From Dendrolimus kikuchii (taxonomy: Eukaryota; Arthropoda; Insecta; Lepidoptera; Lasiocampidae): DNA of 64,000 nucleotides. Shown piece by piece: positions 32,605 through 44,269 of this stretch; position 1 is the stretch's first letter; each line of letters opens with the position of its first letter. The translations under genes were made by a program, and so were the position numbers. The notes beneath the pieces were generated by a model that was not told where the DNA came from, did no database searches, and saw only the letters and a list, made by a program, of their open reading frames with translations. Location: contig CM034392.1 of the NCBI GenBank assembly GCA_019925095.2, positions 9,477,887 through 9,541,886 on the forward strand, given 5' to 3'.

Positions 32605-32959
32605 TAGGGTTGCCAACCTTACTATAATATACAGTATCGTACTTTATTTTAGCCAATTGGACTGTATATTATAGAAAAATTATACAGTACGAAAAGTACT
32701 ATATTTTCATAGATAGTAAATTCAATTGTCGCGCTTTTTGTTTAGATATTTATGATTATTTTAAAAATAATATCTTTGCTGGTCAAAGCAAAAAAGTAGT
32801 AATAAATACACATGTAAAATGCAATAAATGAAATATATAATAAACAATTAAAAATAAATATGTACTCCTATTTTCACATAAATTTGTTAAAAAGTACTAT
32901 ATTTTTACAGTTTAAAAATAAAAATCTGATATTCTCTTCAAAAAAAGGAGGCAACTCTA
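32605..32959. mobile_element. hAT-type MITE, 355 bp, 8-bp TSD
   Basis: Flanked by gttgtaat at 32597-32604 and 32960-32967, an 8-bp duplication as made by hAT transposases. Ends are TAGGGTTGCC (32605) and the complement TAGAGTTGCC (32950-32959). The interior is AT-rich and non-coding, with internal echoes such as tacagtac and aaaagtactatatttt. Confidence 0.85.
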
Positions 32960-33329
32960 GTTGTAATATATTAAAAAATATAATTATTTTAAATTTCAAT
33001 TTATCGATTGCCTCCCAAAACAATGGAAATATTATTGTATCGCCCCGCAAATGAAATACATCTAGTATTAAAGTGTCTTGGAAGAGAATATGAAGTTACT
33101 TCTAAACCAGTCTCTCATTTGAAGATTAAGATCGGGGTCAACTCTAATCCTGCTGGCCGTTAGTGTTTACGAATTCCATACCTATATTATGACTACAATT
33201 TGCATTCACATAATTATTATGTTGAGTAGGTATGCTTTAATTATTGTTTATAATGGTATTATGATCACAAGTGTTGTGTGTCTGATGGTGTTAGTGACTA
33301 TACCAATGTGGAATTGTTTATGGCGTTAT

Positions 33330-33450
33330 CTATAGGTACATACGTTATCTGTCAATGTTTAACAATGTCGCATCACAAATAACACATTCAACCCATCGCC
33401 ATATCTGCGTGAAACGGTCAATAAAACTAATATTATCCCAGAGCAGGGAC
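33330..33450 (+). repeat. MITE fragment (55067-55323 family)
   Basis: Right half only: tacatacgttatctgtcaat, tgtcgcatcacaaataacac, tctgcgtgaaacggtcaata, ending tcccagagcagggaca. Confidence 0.75.
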
Positions 33451-33560
33451 ATGAAATAAATGTCAGACATTAATCATGAAATGATTACGGGTTAAACATA
33501 AACACGACACGAACGCACACTTCGTCGAGGACGTAAAAGTGCGCCACAGATAAGCAAAGG

Positions 33561-33770
33561 GTGGTTTTAAGCCGAGAGGTTTTCAATTTCCGCTCGTGTC
33601 CTCGTCCCGCGTTCCATCCCTGCGGCCCCGTTGCCCCTAGCCTCTTTCTGGCCCCCTTGCCCCGTGTGCCCCCGCGGCCCGCAGCCCCATCGAGCGACCC
33701 GACCCGAGCCCCGGTGCCTCGGGTAATTTTATTAAAAACACGGCCGGCACGCCGCTATCGGGGCCTGAAT
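33561..33770. promoter_or_regulatory. GC-rich island of unknown role
   Basis: A sharp switch from AT-rich to C-rich DNA (gcccccgcggcccgcagccc) lasting about 180 bp, with no repeat match in the window and no domain in its frames. It ends just before cacggccggcacgccgctat. Could be a promoter, an exon or a foreign fragment. Confidence 0.3.
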
Positions 33771-33914
33771 ATTTATCTCTTCATGCATTCCAAACGCGAG
33801 TTATTGAGAATTTTAAAAAGGGTGCTTTTGACTATGCGAATACTTTGTTATAATAGTGTGGTTTCATCTACGATATCAAAGATTTACGGTCTTATTCATA
33901 TTGAGTTAGAGTAA

Positions 33915-36900
33915 ATTTGTAGGCATACAGCCAATACAATAATTATAATATAAATAAATAACTCATCAAATTCAATCAATAATCAAAAAGAAAATGTAGT
34001 AAATTTAACTAATTTGGTACTGTTGAATTTCGACAACTACTTACAAACTACCATTAATATAAAAGAGTTAAATTTTTTTAGTATAGGTTTTATTCCAAGG
34101 TTGAGTATAGGCAATAGACAACCAACCTAACCATAGAGTAAGCAACCACTATTATAAAATAAATGTAATTGACAGTAGAAAATACAAGAAAATAACCACA
34201 AAACGCGGAGTACATTAATCTAATTCATAAAAAGACTCAAAAAAAGTGTTACATCAACAGAACCGCCATTGGTAAGCATTATTCAATAAGTATATCATAA
34301 TTCTGTTACAGAACCATCATTTTAAATATTGTTTATATAAATAACATAGTTATTCAATATGTATTAAAATGTTATAAATATCAAGCTTGATGAGTACTTC
34401 AGTTTACATACATTTCATTCTTAAATTATTGTTTTAATTCAGGACTGCATTATTATTTTAGCTTTATCATGTGGCCTTTCACAATAATAGCGAAAAGACT
34501 AAGCTCAAGAAGATAATTGTTCACGTAAAACATAACCCTTATACGATCGTCATGCCCGTCTGTCTCTCTATCGATCTGTTAAATATGTCAGTTATTTTTC
34601 TCAAAAACTACAGGATCTACTTAAATTTGTACCAAAAAGTTGTATTTTATATGTGTAGTGAAACTGCAAATAAAATTAGGCATGACCATCATATATCTAT
34701 CTACTAAGGGAGAGCTTTTGATAGGAACTGAAAGGGGACGTTGTTCTGTGAAGTTATATTTTCTAAAAAGGTGCAATATTGCTCCAAAATAAACAATAGT
34801 TGTAGGATATAGTTTTTGAGAAATGTGAACTATATAGTTAAATGTGGCTTTCCAACTTTTCACAAGAACTCTGTTGAAGGGCGTCAGTTGAAGATCTACA
34901 ATTCAGCTGAGCATTACGAAGACTTATTATACATCAAAATTGGCTGTATAGACTAAGAGTCCCTTGCCTGCCATTATTTGTGGCGTATACTATCCACTAC
35001 TACTATTCTACTAAGGGTTTTTTTTTCAATGTCGTGAAGTACTTATTATGTGATATGAGAAGTTAGTAAAAGTATGTCTATTGTAATGAGAAAGACGTCA
35101 CAAATATTAACAATGCAGGTAAATTATAAAGAAAGTTCAGATTTTTTAGTCAAGTCTTTTAATGAAATTGTAAAAAGTGTATCCTTCCCGTTCGATATTT
35201 GAAATCAACATAAGAATGGTAAGTTTTAAAAAAAGAAAAGTAGAATTTAAACATTCTTTCACCGATGATTATTTTATATAGGATCCGTTGCGTAATTTTA
35301 GAGATGGTGGCTAATATTTATTGATTACTAAACTATCCTATTACTACACACAAACCAGTTGACATTTATGAAACTATGAAACCATAAAAAGAACAAATAG
35401 AGTAGGTTTGGGTAGACACGTAAAAGATAAAATAACTGTATTGCGTACAATTGTCTCAAGTGCAAATATTTCGCAATCACTTGAAACGGGTTCTCAAAAG
35501 CCACATGGTGATTCCCGCCGTTTGCAAATTTACAAGGTCTCGCAAAAAGCGGTCCCCTTTCCCAGAACATCAGACCTTTCTATTGTGATATCGTCATTAC
35601 GACGCGCAATTTTGTCAGATCTCACATCCCCTTTATGTAAGCCAGGGATATTACTAAAAGAATTATACCATAAACTATTTTCGAGTGTATTTCTTACACA
35701 ACAAAGTTTATTTTTAAATGACAAGATACATCTTGAAGGGATCAATGAGATACCCCAGTTATTTCGCTCCGGGTGTCTCGGTTCGTTTTATGAAAATGTA
35801 GCGCTTCATCGCTCTTCCGTTTATTGACTACTAGGCATGTTATATTCGAAAGCGCTTTTAGCTGAAAGTTTGGAGCTGGATGAAAAGGGGTTCCGATATT
35901 TTCAGTTTCATTGTAATACGACTTTGAAATTAAAATCCCGGGTATTAGGTATTTACAATAACGACGCCGGGGTTTTGTTGTTTTTTCCTCGTTCGTATCG
36001 AAGGCATATATTTTTTGTCCGCTACCTGTTTGGTGAAGGATCGTAAATATTTTATTTCTACGGTCGTAAAGGCGGTCCATTATGCTATGATTAGTAAGTT
36101 GTTCCCATTAGATAATTACCGATGATGAGATTTGCTTTTTTGTAAGTACGATGTTTTGTGGTGTAATTGTATTCGCTGTAAGCGGTTTTTTTAAATATAG
36201 ATTAATGTTATCTAAATAACCATTGTTCTCGTATTTTATATGATTTACCTTGTTGTTCCGGAAGCTGATAGTGTGTTGTTGCTACAAGTTGGACTACGTA
36301 CCTACATATATCGAAAGTAATTAAATACTTACGTAATGTACGGTAATTTTGTCATTTTCAATTTCAAATTCAATATTTTTGGAAGGTAATTTAAAAAAAA
36401 ATAACGCTTAAAATAATAATATAAAATAACGATTTACCAAATAAAAAAAATAGAAAGTCATTTTCCTTAATTTCTTAATTTCAACTAAGTTAAAGATAGA
36501 TTATTATTTATTAGATAGATAGATTATTTTAGGGAACGTTCCTCACCGACAGCTATCTCAACTACAATTTTTATCTATAAATAAAATTTGTTTGTTGGTT
36601 TATTTCATGCTGTATTTTAATCTTTAAGGTAAACTAGTTCATAATTTTATTGTATTAAAAAGACATCAAATGTATTGAATTTAACACGTCTTAAACAGAT
36701 GCATAATAAATAGGTAATTTTACTAAATTTCATAATAATCAATAAAAAAATTATTTATACAGCTAGTAGCTCTTGTCACTTCTATTAATTATCAGCATAA
36801 GAACCACAAACTTAGGTAGGTACTTACTACTAATACTTATAATATTAATTATCACCACTACCTATCACATGTTCAAGTTTCCGAATTAAAATTAAATTTA

Positions 36901-37080
36901 ATATTTTTCTCTTTATTTATTGAGAAAACCAACAGCGAACACGGAAAATAATAAACCGCTTATTATTACTACCTAATAGTAGGTACAAACAATAACAGGT
37001 TTTCCTTATATTTACAATAATGGCATACGAGTATTAAGACCGCAAACTAAAATCAAGTTGCGTTAAAAATTTGCAAATCA
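33915..37080. other. Long AT-rich stretch, nothing recognised
   Basis: About 3.1 kb without a match to the repeat families listed here. Short frames at 35328-36080 overlap on both strands without domains. A short GATA-like run is at 36515-36525. Confidence 0.4.
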
Positions 37081-37084
37081 TTTA

Positions 37085-37345
37085 TATAATAACTAGCATA
37101 TGCCCGCGACTTCATCCACGCGTGACTTGAAATGCCGGCGGGATTCCCGGGACACAAAGAATCGCAGCATTTAAAAAAGAATGTAAGCTATCGTCTTAGT
37201 GAAAACTGTGTCGGAATAAGCTAATTTTTATGATTCTCTAGATAAAAAGTAGCGCAAATATGAAGTCTAAGAATATGCAGTCGATTAGCGCAAACCGCAT
37301 CGAAATCGGCCTAGTAGTTTTTACGTGAATCCCTAACAAACGCGG
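37085..37345 (+). repeat. Dispersed CCCGCGACTTCG-type repeat, deleted
   Basis: Head ctagcatatgcccgcgactt and aaatgccggcgggattcccg, then ataagctaatttttatgatt joins directly to the distal gcagtcgattagcgcaaacc and gtagtttttacgtgaatccc. The middle is deleted. A SINE A-box scrap in reverse (gtgcgctagccattacgcta) abuts at 37346-37378. Confidence 0.75.
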
Positions 37346-37905
37346 GACGCGTGCGCTAGCCATTACGCTACCACAACTTCGTTTTGTTTATGTAATGATT
37401 GTAAATATCGAAATAAATTTACCAAATTTGTTATTGTTTTAACTAGAAACACAAGAAAGCAGAGAGTTTTGATAATAACAGTTTACTTCCGTAGTTCCCA
37501 CCAAGTATATTCTACCTCAATTTATAAATTCAAAATAGGTATAAGAAGGGCAATGTAGATAAGATCGGGGGAGCCCTCGGATCGGCGAGCCGGCAAATGC
37601 TCCTGAGCGGCAAATAATGCCTTCCTTTTGGAAAAAAAGCACAACGGCCCTTAATCATCATGTCCGTTAAACTTTAACGGATTCCTCTGAGAATGCTTAA
37701 TTAATGTGAACTCCTTTTTAAAACACGATAGATAACTTCGGGGGCCCTAAAGGCGGTTTTATAGAAATATATTTATATTACGTGTGTTGCGCATTCCGCC
37801 TGAATCTGCTATTATGTTAGTATCAGAACAGTCGTTCACTGTTTTCATAATGGCACCTTAAACCTTGCATTTGTATCAATAACAAATTATGATGTCATTA
37901 TGACG

Positions 37906-38077
37906 AGGGTGATATCAGGAGCCTTAAGAACAAACGAGTGTGCATGACAAGAGTTATGAATGTCAAAGAAGCAAGTGAGGTGTGTAAGAATGGGCCTAAA
38001 TGGCGCTCTGTTGTTCGTGCCTACCCCGCAAGGGAACTGGCGTGAAGTTATGTATGTATGTATGTATGTATGTATGT
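37906..38077 (+). mobile_element. RTE-type LINE, 172-bp 3' end with TSD
   Basis: Encodes only the tail: VRMGLNGALLFV region in frame shift, with the nucleotide path tgaatgtcaaagaagcaagt and cctaccccgcaagggaactg identical in order to 40253-40588. Ends in (ATGT)n (38049-38077). Perfect 9-bp duplication attatgacg at 37897-37905 and 38078-38086. Confidence 0.88.
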
Positions 38078-38199
38078 ATTATGACGCTATTGATCAAAAA
38101 TTTCGACACGATTGTAATAGCAGATTTGGAGCACATGATGATGAATTTCAGTCCCTACTTCATAAAATCTCGTCTAATACTTAATTAAACCAGCGTTAC

Positions 38200-38879
38200 G
38201 ATATAGGGTTTTTCAAAAAAGGTGTTATAAAATTTATTTCAGGCCGGACAGTCTATTAGTAACATGTAAATTATTAACATTATGTAAATCATAATTTGCA
38301 GTAAGCCTGCGAAAAATCGAAATGTGTGCTGGGACACATAGTAGAATTGACACTTCAACGGATAAATGGAAAAACGAATTGCAACGAATAAGTGGCAAAA
38401 CGAATCGCAACAAAATTTTAACTAGAAGTTTTACGGGCAGATTGTTAATGAATTATTGTCCAATTTTAAATGATTTGGTTAGGTTGCGTACATTTTAATG
38501 AATGCATTGTTTATTTAAACATATTTTATTTCTTGAAACAAAAAAACTGAATTCGATTCGGAACCAAAAAACGCATCCATACATAGTTTACTCTAAAATT
38601 GTGCCGCCTCTCATCACGTCTAGTCTAAATTTATGCCGCTCCTCCACGCGGCCGTAACGCTTTTTCGTGACAAAAAAATCCTGAGACCCCCCTACATAGA
38701 AGTTTCACTTCAAAAGGACATTGTACAAAAGAGAGAGCAAATGAACATTCCGGCGACAGCGAATTGGTAACTATTTAAGCTTCTTTCAATTTTCGGAAAT
38801 GTAGCCAGTGATACTTGCGCAACGCAAACACGAACCGTATGTAGACATTTTGAAGTCGATCGAGCTTGTTCAATTATTC
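38200..38879. other. Unassigned DNA
   Basis: No gene recognised. The repeated phrase 'aacgaat(t/c)gcaac' occurs around 38365-38412 with no obvious meaning. Confidence 0.4.
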
Positions 38880-39950
38880 TTGTGATAAGTCGAGATAACT
38901 GGCATCAGCGTAAACAATTATGGGTACACTTTTGGCAGGCGATCCGCCCTGGCCTCTCCAGGCGGACGTACTGGCGAAAGTGCGGCGTTCCCGACAGGAT
39001 GCTCTCGCTCGCGGCCTGATCTTCTGCCAGGTCGAAATCGAGGCGACCAGGAAGCGAGAAACTGCCTCCATGCTCGCCATCTAGTCTCAAGAGCTGGAAA
39101 ACCCTGCGGCCGGCGGCTACACGGTGGAGGCAATCAGGCCGCAGCTAATGGAATGGGTCACCCGCGAAAGCGGAACCCTGACTTTCAGGATGACACAGAT
39201 ACCGGACACGGGTGTTTCGATAAGTATCTATGTCACATTGTAGGCTGCTTGCCTTCCCCGGAATGCCGCCAGTGCGGCGCACCCGACACGGCGTTTCGCA
39301 CGCTAGTCGAGTGCGTGGCTTGGGCGCCGCAGCGTTTCGAACTCGAGATACAAGTAGGAGCGATCGACTCGCTCTGCAATCTGGTGAAAGCCATGCTGCA
39401 TAGCAGCGATACCTGGGGGGCTGCGGTTACTTTTTGTGAGACGGTAATGTCTCTCAAAGAGGCCGCCGAACGAGATAGGGAGAGGAGTATTATTGCGCGT
39501 ACTAATGCGACTCCACGCGGACGCCGGCGGTTGGCTGGCATCCGGAGACGCAGGTATGCGCATGACTTTCCACCTTGAATAATACCGCTTCGGGGGGCCT
39601 TTAGCTATCAAGGGAGCAAAGGATTCATCACCCCCGCTGACGAAGTGGATGTGTTCTGATTCCCGGGGCACATTCAGGCACTTTTTGCGCTGGATCGGAC
39701 TGGGCCTAACTACGTTCTAAGTCTCAGCCTTTCCTACATAAAAAGCGCGGGGCACATGGGAGGAGGGTGGTTTTAGTGGGTAGTGGTTGTTGCCCGTGCA
39801 ACTTCTCGGAGTTTCCACACAAGCCGGTTGATTACTGTTTGGATTGCCCCTTGAATTAAGGGAAAAGCCTCCATGATCAACTATGGTCTAATCCCTTGCA
39901 AAGGACCCGGTATTGTGCGTAAATAGCATTTACCCGCCTTAAAAAAAAAT
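38880..39950 (+). pseudogene. R1-clade LINE, C-terminus and 3' UTR (copy D)
   Basis: Plus-strand fragments: LLAGDPPWPLQADVLAKVRR, QVEIEATRKRETA, GYTVEAIRPQLMEWVTRESG and TLTFRMTQ, then after a frameshift TGHGCFDKYLCHIVGCLPSP, ECRQCGAPDTAFRTLVEC, TWGAAVTFCETVMSLKEAAE and a basic end RRRLAGIRRRRYAHDFPP with stop at 39576-39578. This is the zinc-knuckle tail of R1-clade proteins; the His expected after DTA is Arg. The 3' UTR has ggttttagtgggta (39770-39783) and ends in an A run near 39941-39949. Less decayed than copies A-C and a different subfamily. Confidence 0.85.
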
Positions 39951-40242
39951 CAAGTATGGGTAGTAAGAGAAATTGAGAAAGCATAACTTTGGTAGGAGTA
40001 TGAGTAAATTTTTAAACCTTCTAAGCGAGTTCTTCTTCAAGTGCGTCCTCCAAGACTACAGCATCAAATTCAATCTGAGGAAGATTACACGAGTTTATTG
40101 GTTATCTCCGAGAATGCTTTAATTAACGAAATTAAACGACATGAATCTACCATCGCTTTTAAAGAATCTAAAGCAATTTTCATTTCTGTTAAAGATTAAG
40201 AAGCTGCGTAAAAAAACTCCCCAATAACATATTATCATTACT
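39951..40242. other. Unassigned spacer
   Basis: Nothing recognised; ends at the left duplication of the next insertion. Confidence 0.4.
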
Positions 40243-40252
40243 TAATCATTAT

Positions 40253-40588
40253 GGTCTGAAAGAGAGTGTCGGGGTGAAGGTAAGGAAAGGAATTCTCCGG
40301 TGGTTCGGGCATGTGGAAAGAATGCATGATGAAAGAATGACTAAACAGATATACAATGCAAAAGTGGATGGATGCAGAAGTCGTGGAAGGCCACGACACA
40401 CCTTCCATGATCAAATTGATCGTGTACTAGCAGAAGGTGATGTCAGGAGCCTTAAGAACAGACGAGCGTGCATGACAACAGCTATGAATGTCAAAGAAGC
40501 AAGTGAGGTGTGTAAGAATAAGCCTGAATGGAGCTCTGTTGTTCGTGCCTACCCCGCAAGGGACCTGGCGTGAAGTTATGTATGTATG
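40253..40588 (+). mobile_element. RTE-type LINE, 336-bp 3' end with TSD
   Basis: Uninterrupted frame from the GLKESVGVKVRKGILRWFGH region through VERMHDERMTKQIYNAKVDG and GRPRHTFHDQIDRVLAEGDV to VVRAYPARDLA stop at 40573, then a (ATGT) tail. Perfect 10-bp duplication taatcattat at 40243-40252 and 40589-40598. Same subfamily as 5290-5786. Confidence 0.9.
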
Positions 40589-40634
40589 TAATCATTATTA
40601 TCTAATTTTAACGTAGATATTAGTATATATTAAT

Positions 40635-41360
40635 TTATAATTTATATCTTATACTAATATATAAAGCTGAAGAGTTTGTTTGATTGAACGTGCTAATTAA
40701 TCTCAGGAACTACTGGTCTGATTTGAAAAAGTCTTTCAATGTTAGATAGCCCATTTATCGAGGAAAGCTATAGCTTGCCTATATAGCCTATGGGCTATAT
40801 GTCATCACGCTAAGACCAATAGGAGCGAAGCACCAATAAAGAATAATTCAAAATCGGGGTTTACTTTTTTTCCTTTTGAGAGCATCCGCTGCGTAAACGG
40901 TTAAAGTTAAAAAAATTATGTGTGATAGAATTGTTCCCGTTTAAAAGTTCTAAAAAAAAGTCCGCGACAGCATATGTCTATCTTTTAAGGTTGGCTCACT
41001 ATAACCTTTTTTATGATACCCAAATTTGTTCTAAAATATTGCATTATTTGCGAAGGTGTTCTTATAAACATGATATTAATCCTTATAAAAATAAATACGT
41101 TATTCATCACAAGTATTTGATTCAAAACAAAATTGCCATTTACATCATTCAATTTCAGTGAATATCTTAGGAGATATCGCAGTTTTAAAATAACATCGCA
41201 GCAAAATAATGATTAAGCACTGCGCGCGCATTTATGATGTGCAAGGCCGACGGAAAATCACGAGGGGGAAGGGCACCTTCTACATAAACAAAGTCGCAAG
41301 ATAAATTTAGCGTTACCCCAAACTAACTATTCCGAAGTCGCGGGCAGAAGCTAGTAAGTA
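40635..41360 (-). repeat. ~720-bp non-autonomous element, GATTAGCGCG family
   Basis: Reverse relative of 6638-7412: starts tatactaatatataaagctg, agtttgtttgattgaacgtg, aactactggtctgatttgaa, ccaataggagcgaagcacca, and ends cgaagtcgcgggcagaagctagt, the reverse of the ctagct...cgcgacttcg head. Confidence 0.7.
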
Positions 41361-41696
41361 AGATATATTAATACAAGGTTTAACAAAGTAATTTGCACTT
41401 ATAATTATTGAAAAAGCTTGGTAGCTTCGCATTATGTATTCTCATGCGGTGTGGTCGTACCTAATAAGCCTTCTAAGCCTAGAATGACAATTTTAGTTCC
41501 TAATTTAGGTATGCATGCCCATGACTTATTTTTGTAACTATTTGATTAATCGCAATCGTAAGAAGTTCCAACATCTAAAAACTACGTATATAGTTCACTT
41601 GCGTATTGTCTCCAATGTGATTACTCCAATACATAGGTATTATTATTTGCGTCTAACGTACATAATATAAGATACGAACAATATCTATTCTTTCAC
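41361..41696. other. AT-rich DNA, nothing recognised
   Basis: No assignment. Confidence 0.45.
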
Positions 41697-42000
41697 TAAT
41701 ATTTGTTTATTGGATGAGTTCAGCAGACAGGCAGACGTCCCACCTGAAGGAAAGCGGTTGTCATCGCCTATGGACATGTGCAACAACAAAGGTGCTGCAA
41801 ATGTGTTGCTACTCTCTAAAGGGGAAACTGGAGCCTGACCACTAATGCCGGAACAGCAGCAACGCAAGGTTGTTATGGCGGCATATCTATCTAGAGCAGG
41901 GGTGGTAGTCATCCAGACGGGCAAATGCCCTACCACCTGGCTGTGCGTTGTTTTGCCACCTCTTTATGTATTCTTTCTCCGTTCTTGCACGGATAAAATT
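41697..42000 (-). repeat. ~300-bp GTAAGAGGCGACAAAAC repeat
   Basis: attggatgagttcagcagac, atcgcctatggacatgtgca, ctaatgccggaacagcagca, atgccctaccacctggctgt, then a deletion of the acgacaggccgcccggccgc module and ttctttctccgttcttgcac. Full length apart from that deletion. Confidence 0.8.
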
Positions 42001-42018
42001 AAATAAAGTATCTATTTA

Positions 42019-42395
42019 ACTAAAAAACTAACTAACTCCATTGGCTCAGCGACCCAAAGTGAGTCTTGGCCTCTGAAACGAGAGCACGCCACTTTCCTCT
42101 GTCCTGCGCAGTGTCTTGCCAATTATGAGCTTGTAGTGCGGTCAGGTCAGCTTCCACTCTATCCTTCCAGCGGTACTTGGGACGACCAACCGGTCGCCGA
42201 CCGACTGGTCGCCCCAAGTATGTTTTCTTCACTCCCTGATCCTCCTCCATCCGCTCTACATGACCGAGCCAGCGGAGACGGTGAGATTTTATCTTCCCAA
42301 TTATGTTGGGTTCGGCCATGAGGTCTTCTATTACGGAGTTGGTTCGGACCCTCCAGCTGCCATCTTCTTTTATTATTTTTTAATTTTATTATATT
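42019..42395 (-). mobile_element. RTE-like LINE (second subfamily), 377 bp with TSD
   Basis: Minus-strand frame, uninterrupted: EDGSWRVRTNSVIEDLM, AEPNIIGKIKSHRLRWLGHV, ERMEEDQGVKK, RRPVGRPKYRWKDRVEADL, AQDRGKWRALVSEAKTHFGS, ending SLSQWS stop. A (TTAG)n-type 3' tail (plus strand ctaaaaaactaactaactcc). Bounded by a perfect 16-bp duplication ataaagtatctattta at 42003-42018 and 42396-42411. Intact frame and duplication suggest a young insertion. Distinct from the ATGT-tailed subfamily. Confidence 0.9.
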
Positions 42396-42469
42396 ATAAA
42401 GTATCTATTTACAATAATACAATTTTTAATAGGGTAGAAGCCTTTGTCAAATACGTATAAGTTCACACA

Positions 42470-42620
42470 AAATGATTGGTTCTATGGTGCTAATATTAGA
42501 CGGATTAGAAGGCACTGAACTGAAAGGACATAACGGTACCTATACAATGATATTGAATGATTCAAGTATATGTGTATAGGGATGTCTTTGTCTGATTTAT
42601 CCAAATTGAAAGACCGAAAT
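42470..42620 (+). repeat. Unclassified repeat, TAGACGGATCA family
   Basis: ggtgctaatattagacggat, actgaactgaaaggacataa, gaatgattcaagtatatgtg, tttgtctgatttatccaaat: same order as 8921-9075. Confidence 0.55.
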
Positions 42621-42949
42621 GAACTCTCGAATAAACATCGAGATTTTATCTCATCGTTAACATAAACTACACAAAGTTAAGTATTTATTCATTAAAAACC
42701 ACCACTTTATAACCATGAATAATAAATATACGATTTATATTTATTCGTTTTCATAAAAACAAACTTCATGGCGTACTAACAACCACATTCAAGGTCCCAT
42801 GTAAATTCATAAGACGGTATGGAATTTCCCCATAGGCTAGGTTAAGGCCGCCTTTACGTTCGAGTTGCTATGAGCATAGACAATTTTCTCCAAGGTTACG
42901 GAATTTTTAAAGCAAGGCTGGGCTTTTTGGAATTTGATAGGTTCACTAG
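42621..42949. other. Unassigned DNA
   Basis: Nothing recognised. Confidence 0.4.
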
Positions 42950-43430
42950 GATATGCCCGCGACTTCGTCCACGCTTGACTTGAGATTGCCGCGGGATTCC
43001 CAAGATACAAAGTACCGTAGCATTTAAAAATGTAAGCTATTGGGGTTAGTGAAAAATGTGTCGGAATAAGCTATTTTTTATGCACCCGAACAAAAACCCC
43101 CGGGATTCCCGGGATAAAAAATTACATACATTTTATTATACTTACATAAAATTTGCTATCAATCAGTGAAAAAACCGCATTAGAATTCGTTTTTTTTTAT
43201 TAAATCTAGCCATTATGGAACATTCCCAGAAAAATTATTGCGGGATTCCCGGGATAAAAAGTAGCGCAGATTTGAAGTGTATCTAAGAATTTGCTGTCGA
43301 TCATCGAAAACCGCATCGATATCGACCCAGTAGTTTTTACGTGAATCCTGAACAAACAGACAAGCCGACAAACAGACAAAAAGTAAAAATAAATTGCATC
43401 GTTTATATATAGTCTATTCCCGTTGTTTTT
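42950..43430 (+). repeat. Dispersed CCCGCGACTTCG-type repeat, longest copy
   Basis: All landmarks in order: aggatatgcccgcgacttcg, tgccgcgggattcccaagat, ataagctattttttatgcac, tttgctatcaatcagtgaaa, gcgggattcccgggataaaa, gctgtcgatcatcgaaaacc, cagtagtttttacgtgaatc, cagacaagccgacaaacaga. Best template for a consensus. Confidence 0.85.
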
Positions 43431-43654
43431 TTTTTCAATAGCTTCAATGTACAGACAATTCTAAACATGCCGGTTTAGAATGTATAATATTATAGATTTC
43501 TGTATACTTCTGTAGTTATACTTAGTATATAAACCTACCTTATTTGACATTCAAATCTGAGATGCTTTTTATCATGTTAGGAAACGACGCGGTCTCCTAG
43601 GTTTTTTAGGAGTGTACAAAATTATGACGTCATGACATTTTCTTTTTTGTTCTG

Positions 43655-43925
43655 GTAAATGACGGTCCACTTCATGGAAAGCAATTACCATCGCCTATGG
43701 ACATTTGCAATACCAAAGGTGCTGCTCTCTTAAGGGAGACCGGAACCTGGTCACTAATGCCGGAACACAACTCAAGGTTGTTATGGCGGCATACCCTAGA
43801 CCAGGAGTGGTAGCCATCTAGACGGGCAAATATCCTACCACCTATGTGTGGGTTGTTTTGTCGCCTCTTACGACAGGCCGCCCGGCCGCAGGAATTTATA
43901 TTCTTTCTCCGTTCCTGCACGATCT
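43655..43925 (-). repeat. ~300-bp GTAAGAGGCGACAAAAC repeat
   Basis: From ggtccacttcatggaaagca to cgcctcttacgacaggccgc and tctttctccgttcctgcacg. The first ~35 bp (sense 3' end) are missing. Directly followed by the 43934-44028 repeat. Confidence 0.8.
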
Positions 43926-43933
43926 GCACGAAT

Positions 43934-44028
43934 ATTTACTCTATGGGAGCCTCATCTAATTTACCACCGCTTCGCAATATGTTATGGCTTGAAGAGAAGA
44001 AGCGGCGCAAGAAACTCTTTAGCAAACA
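43934..44028 (+). repeat. Short repeat (also at 30147-30245)
   Basis: tactctatgggagcctcatc, accgcttcgcaatatgttat, gaagagaagaagcggcgcaa, gaaactctttagcaaaca. Confidence 0.75.
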
Positions 44029-44269
44029 TGCCTAGCGCTAATATTAGAAAGCGAAATCAAAGTACGAGTAGGTACACGGAGCTAGATTTATAATAAAGTT
44101 AAGCCCATTTAACGATTCAATAGTAAATTCTTTGAAACATTTTATATTAAATGACAACTTTTTTTTCATAATTAGGACTCGAAATAACAGTTTGATAATA
44201 TCAAAATACAAAGACGGATCGACGCTCATTCAATTTCCAGTCCACAGATTATACCGGCGGCGTACACTG

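Noticed and set aside
42020..42045. TTAGG telomeric repeat
   Set aside because: The units are TTAG, only a few long, and sit at the 3' tail of an RTE-like LINE with its own target duplication.
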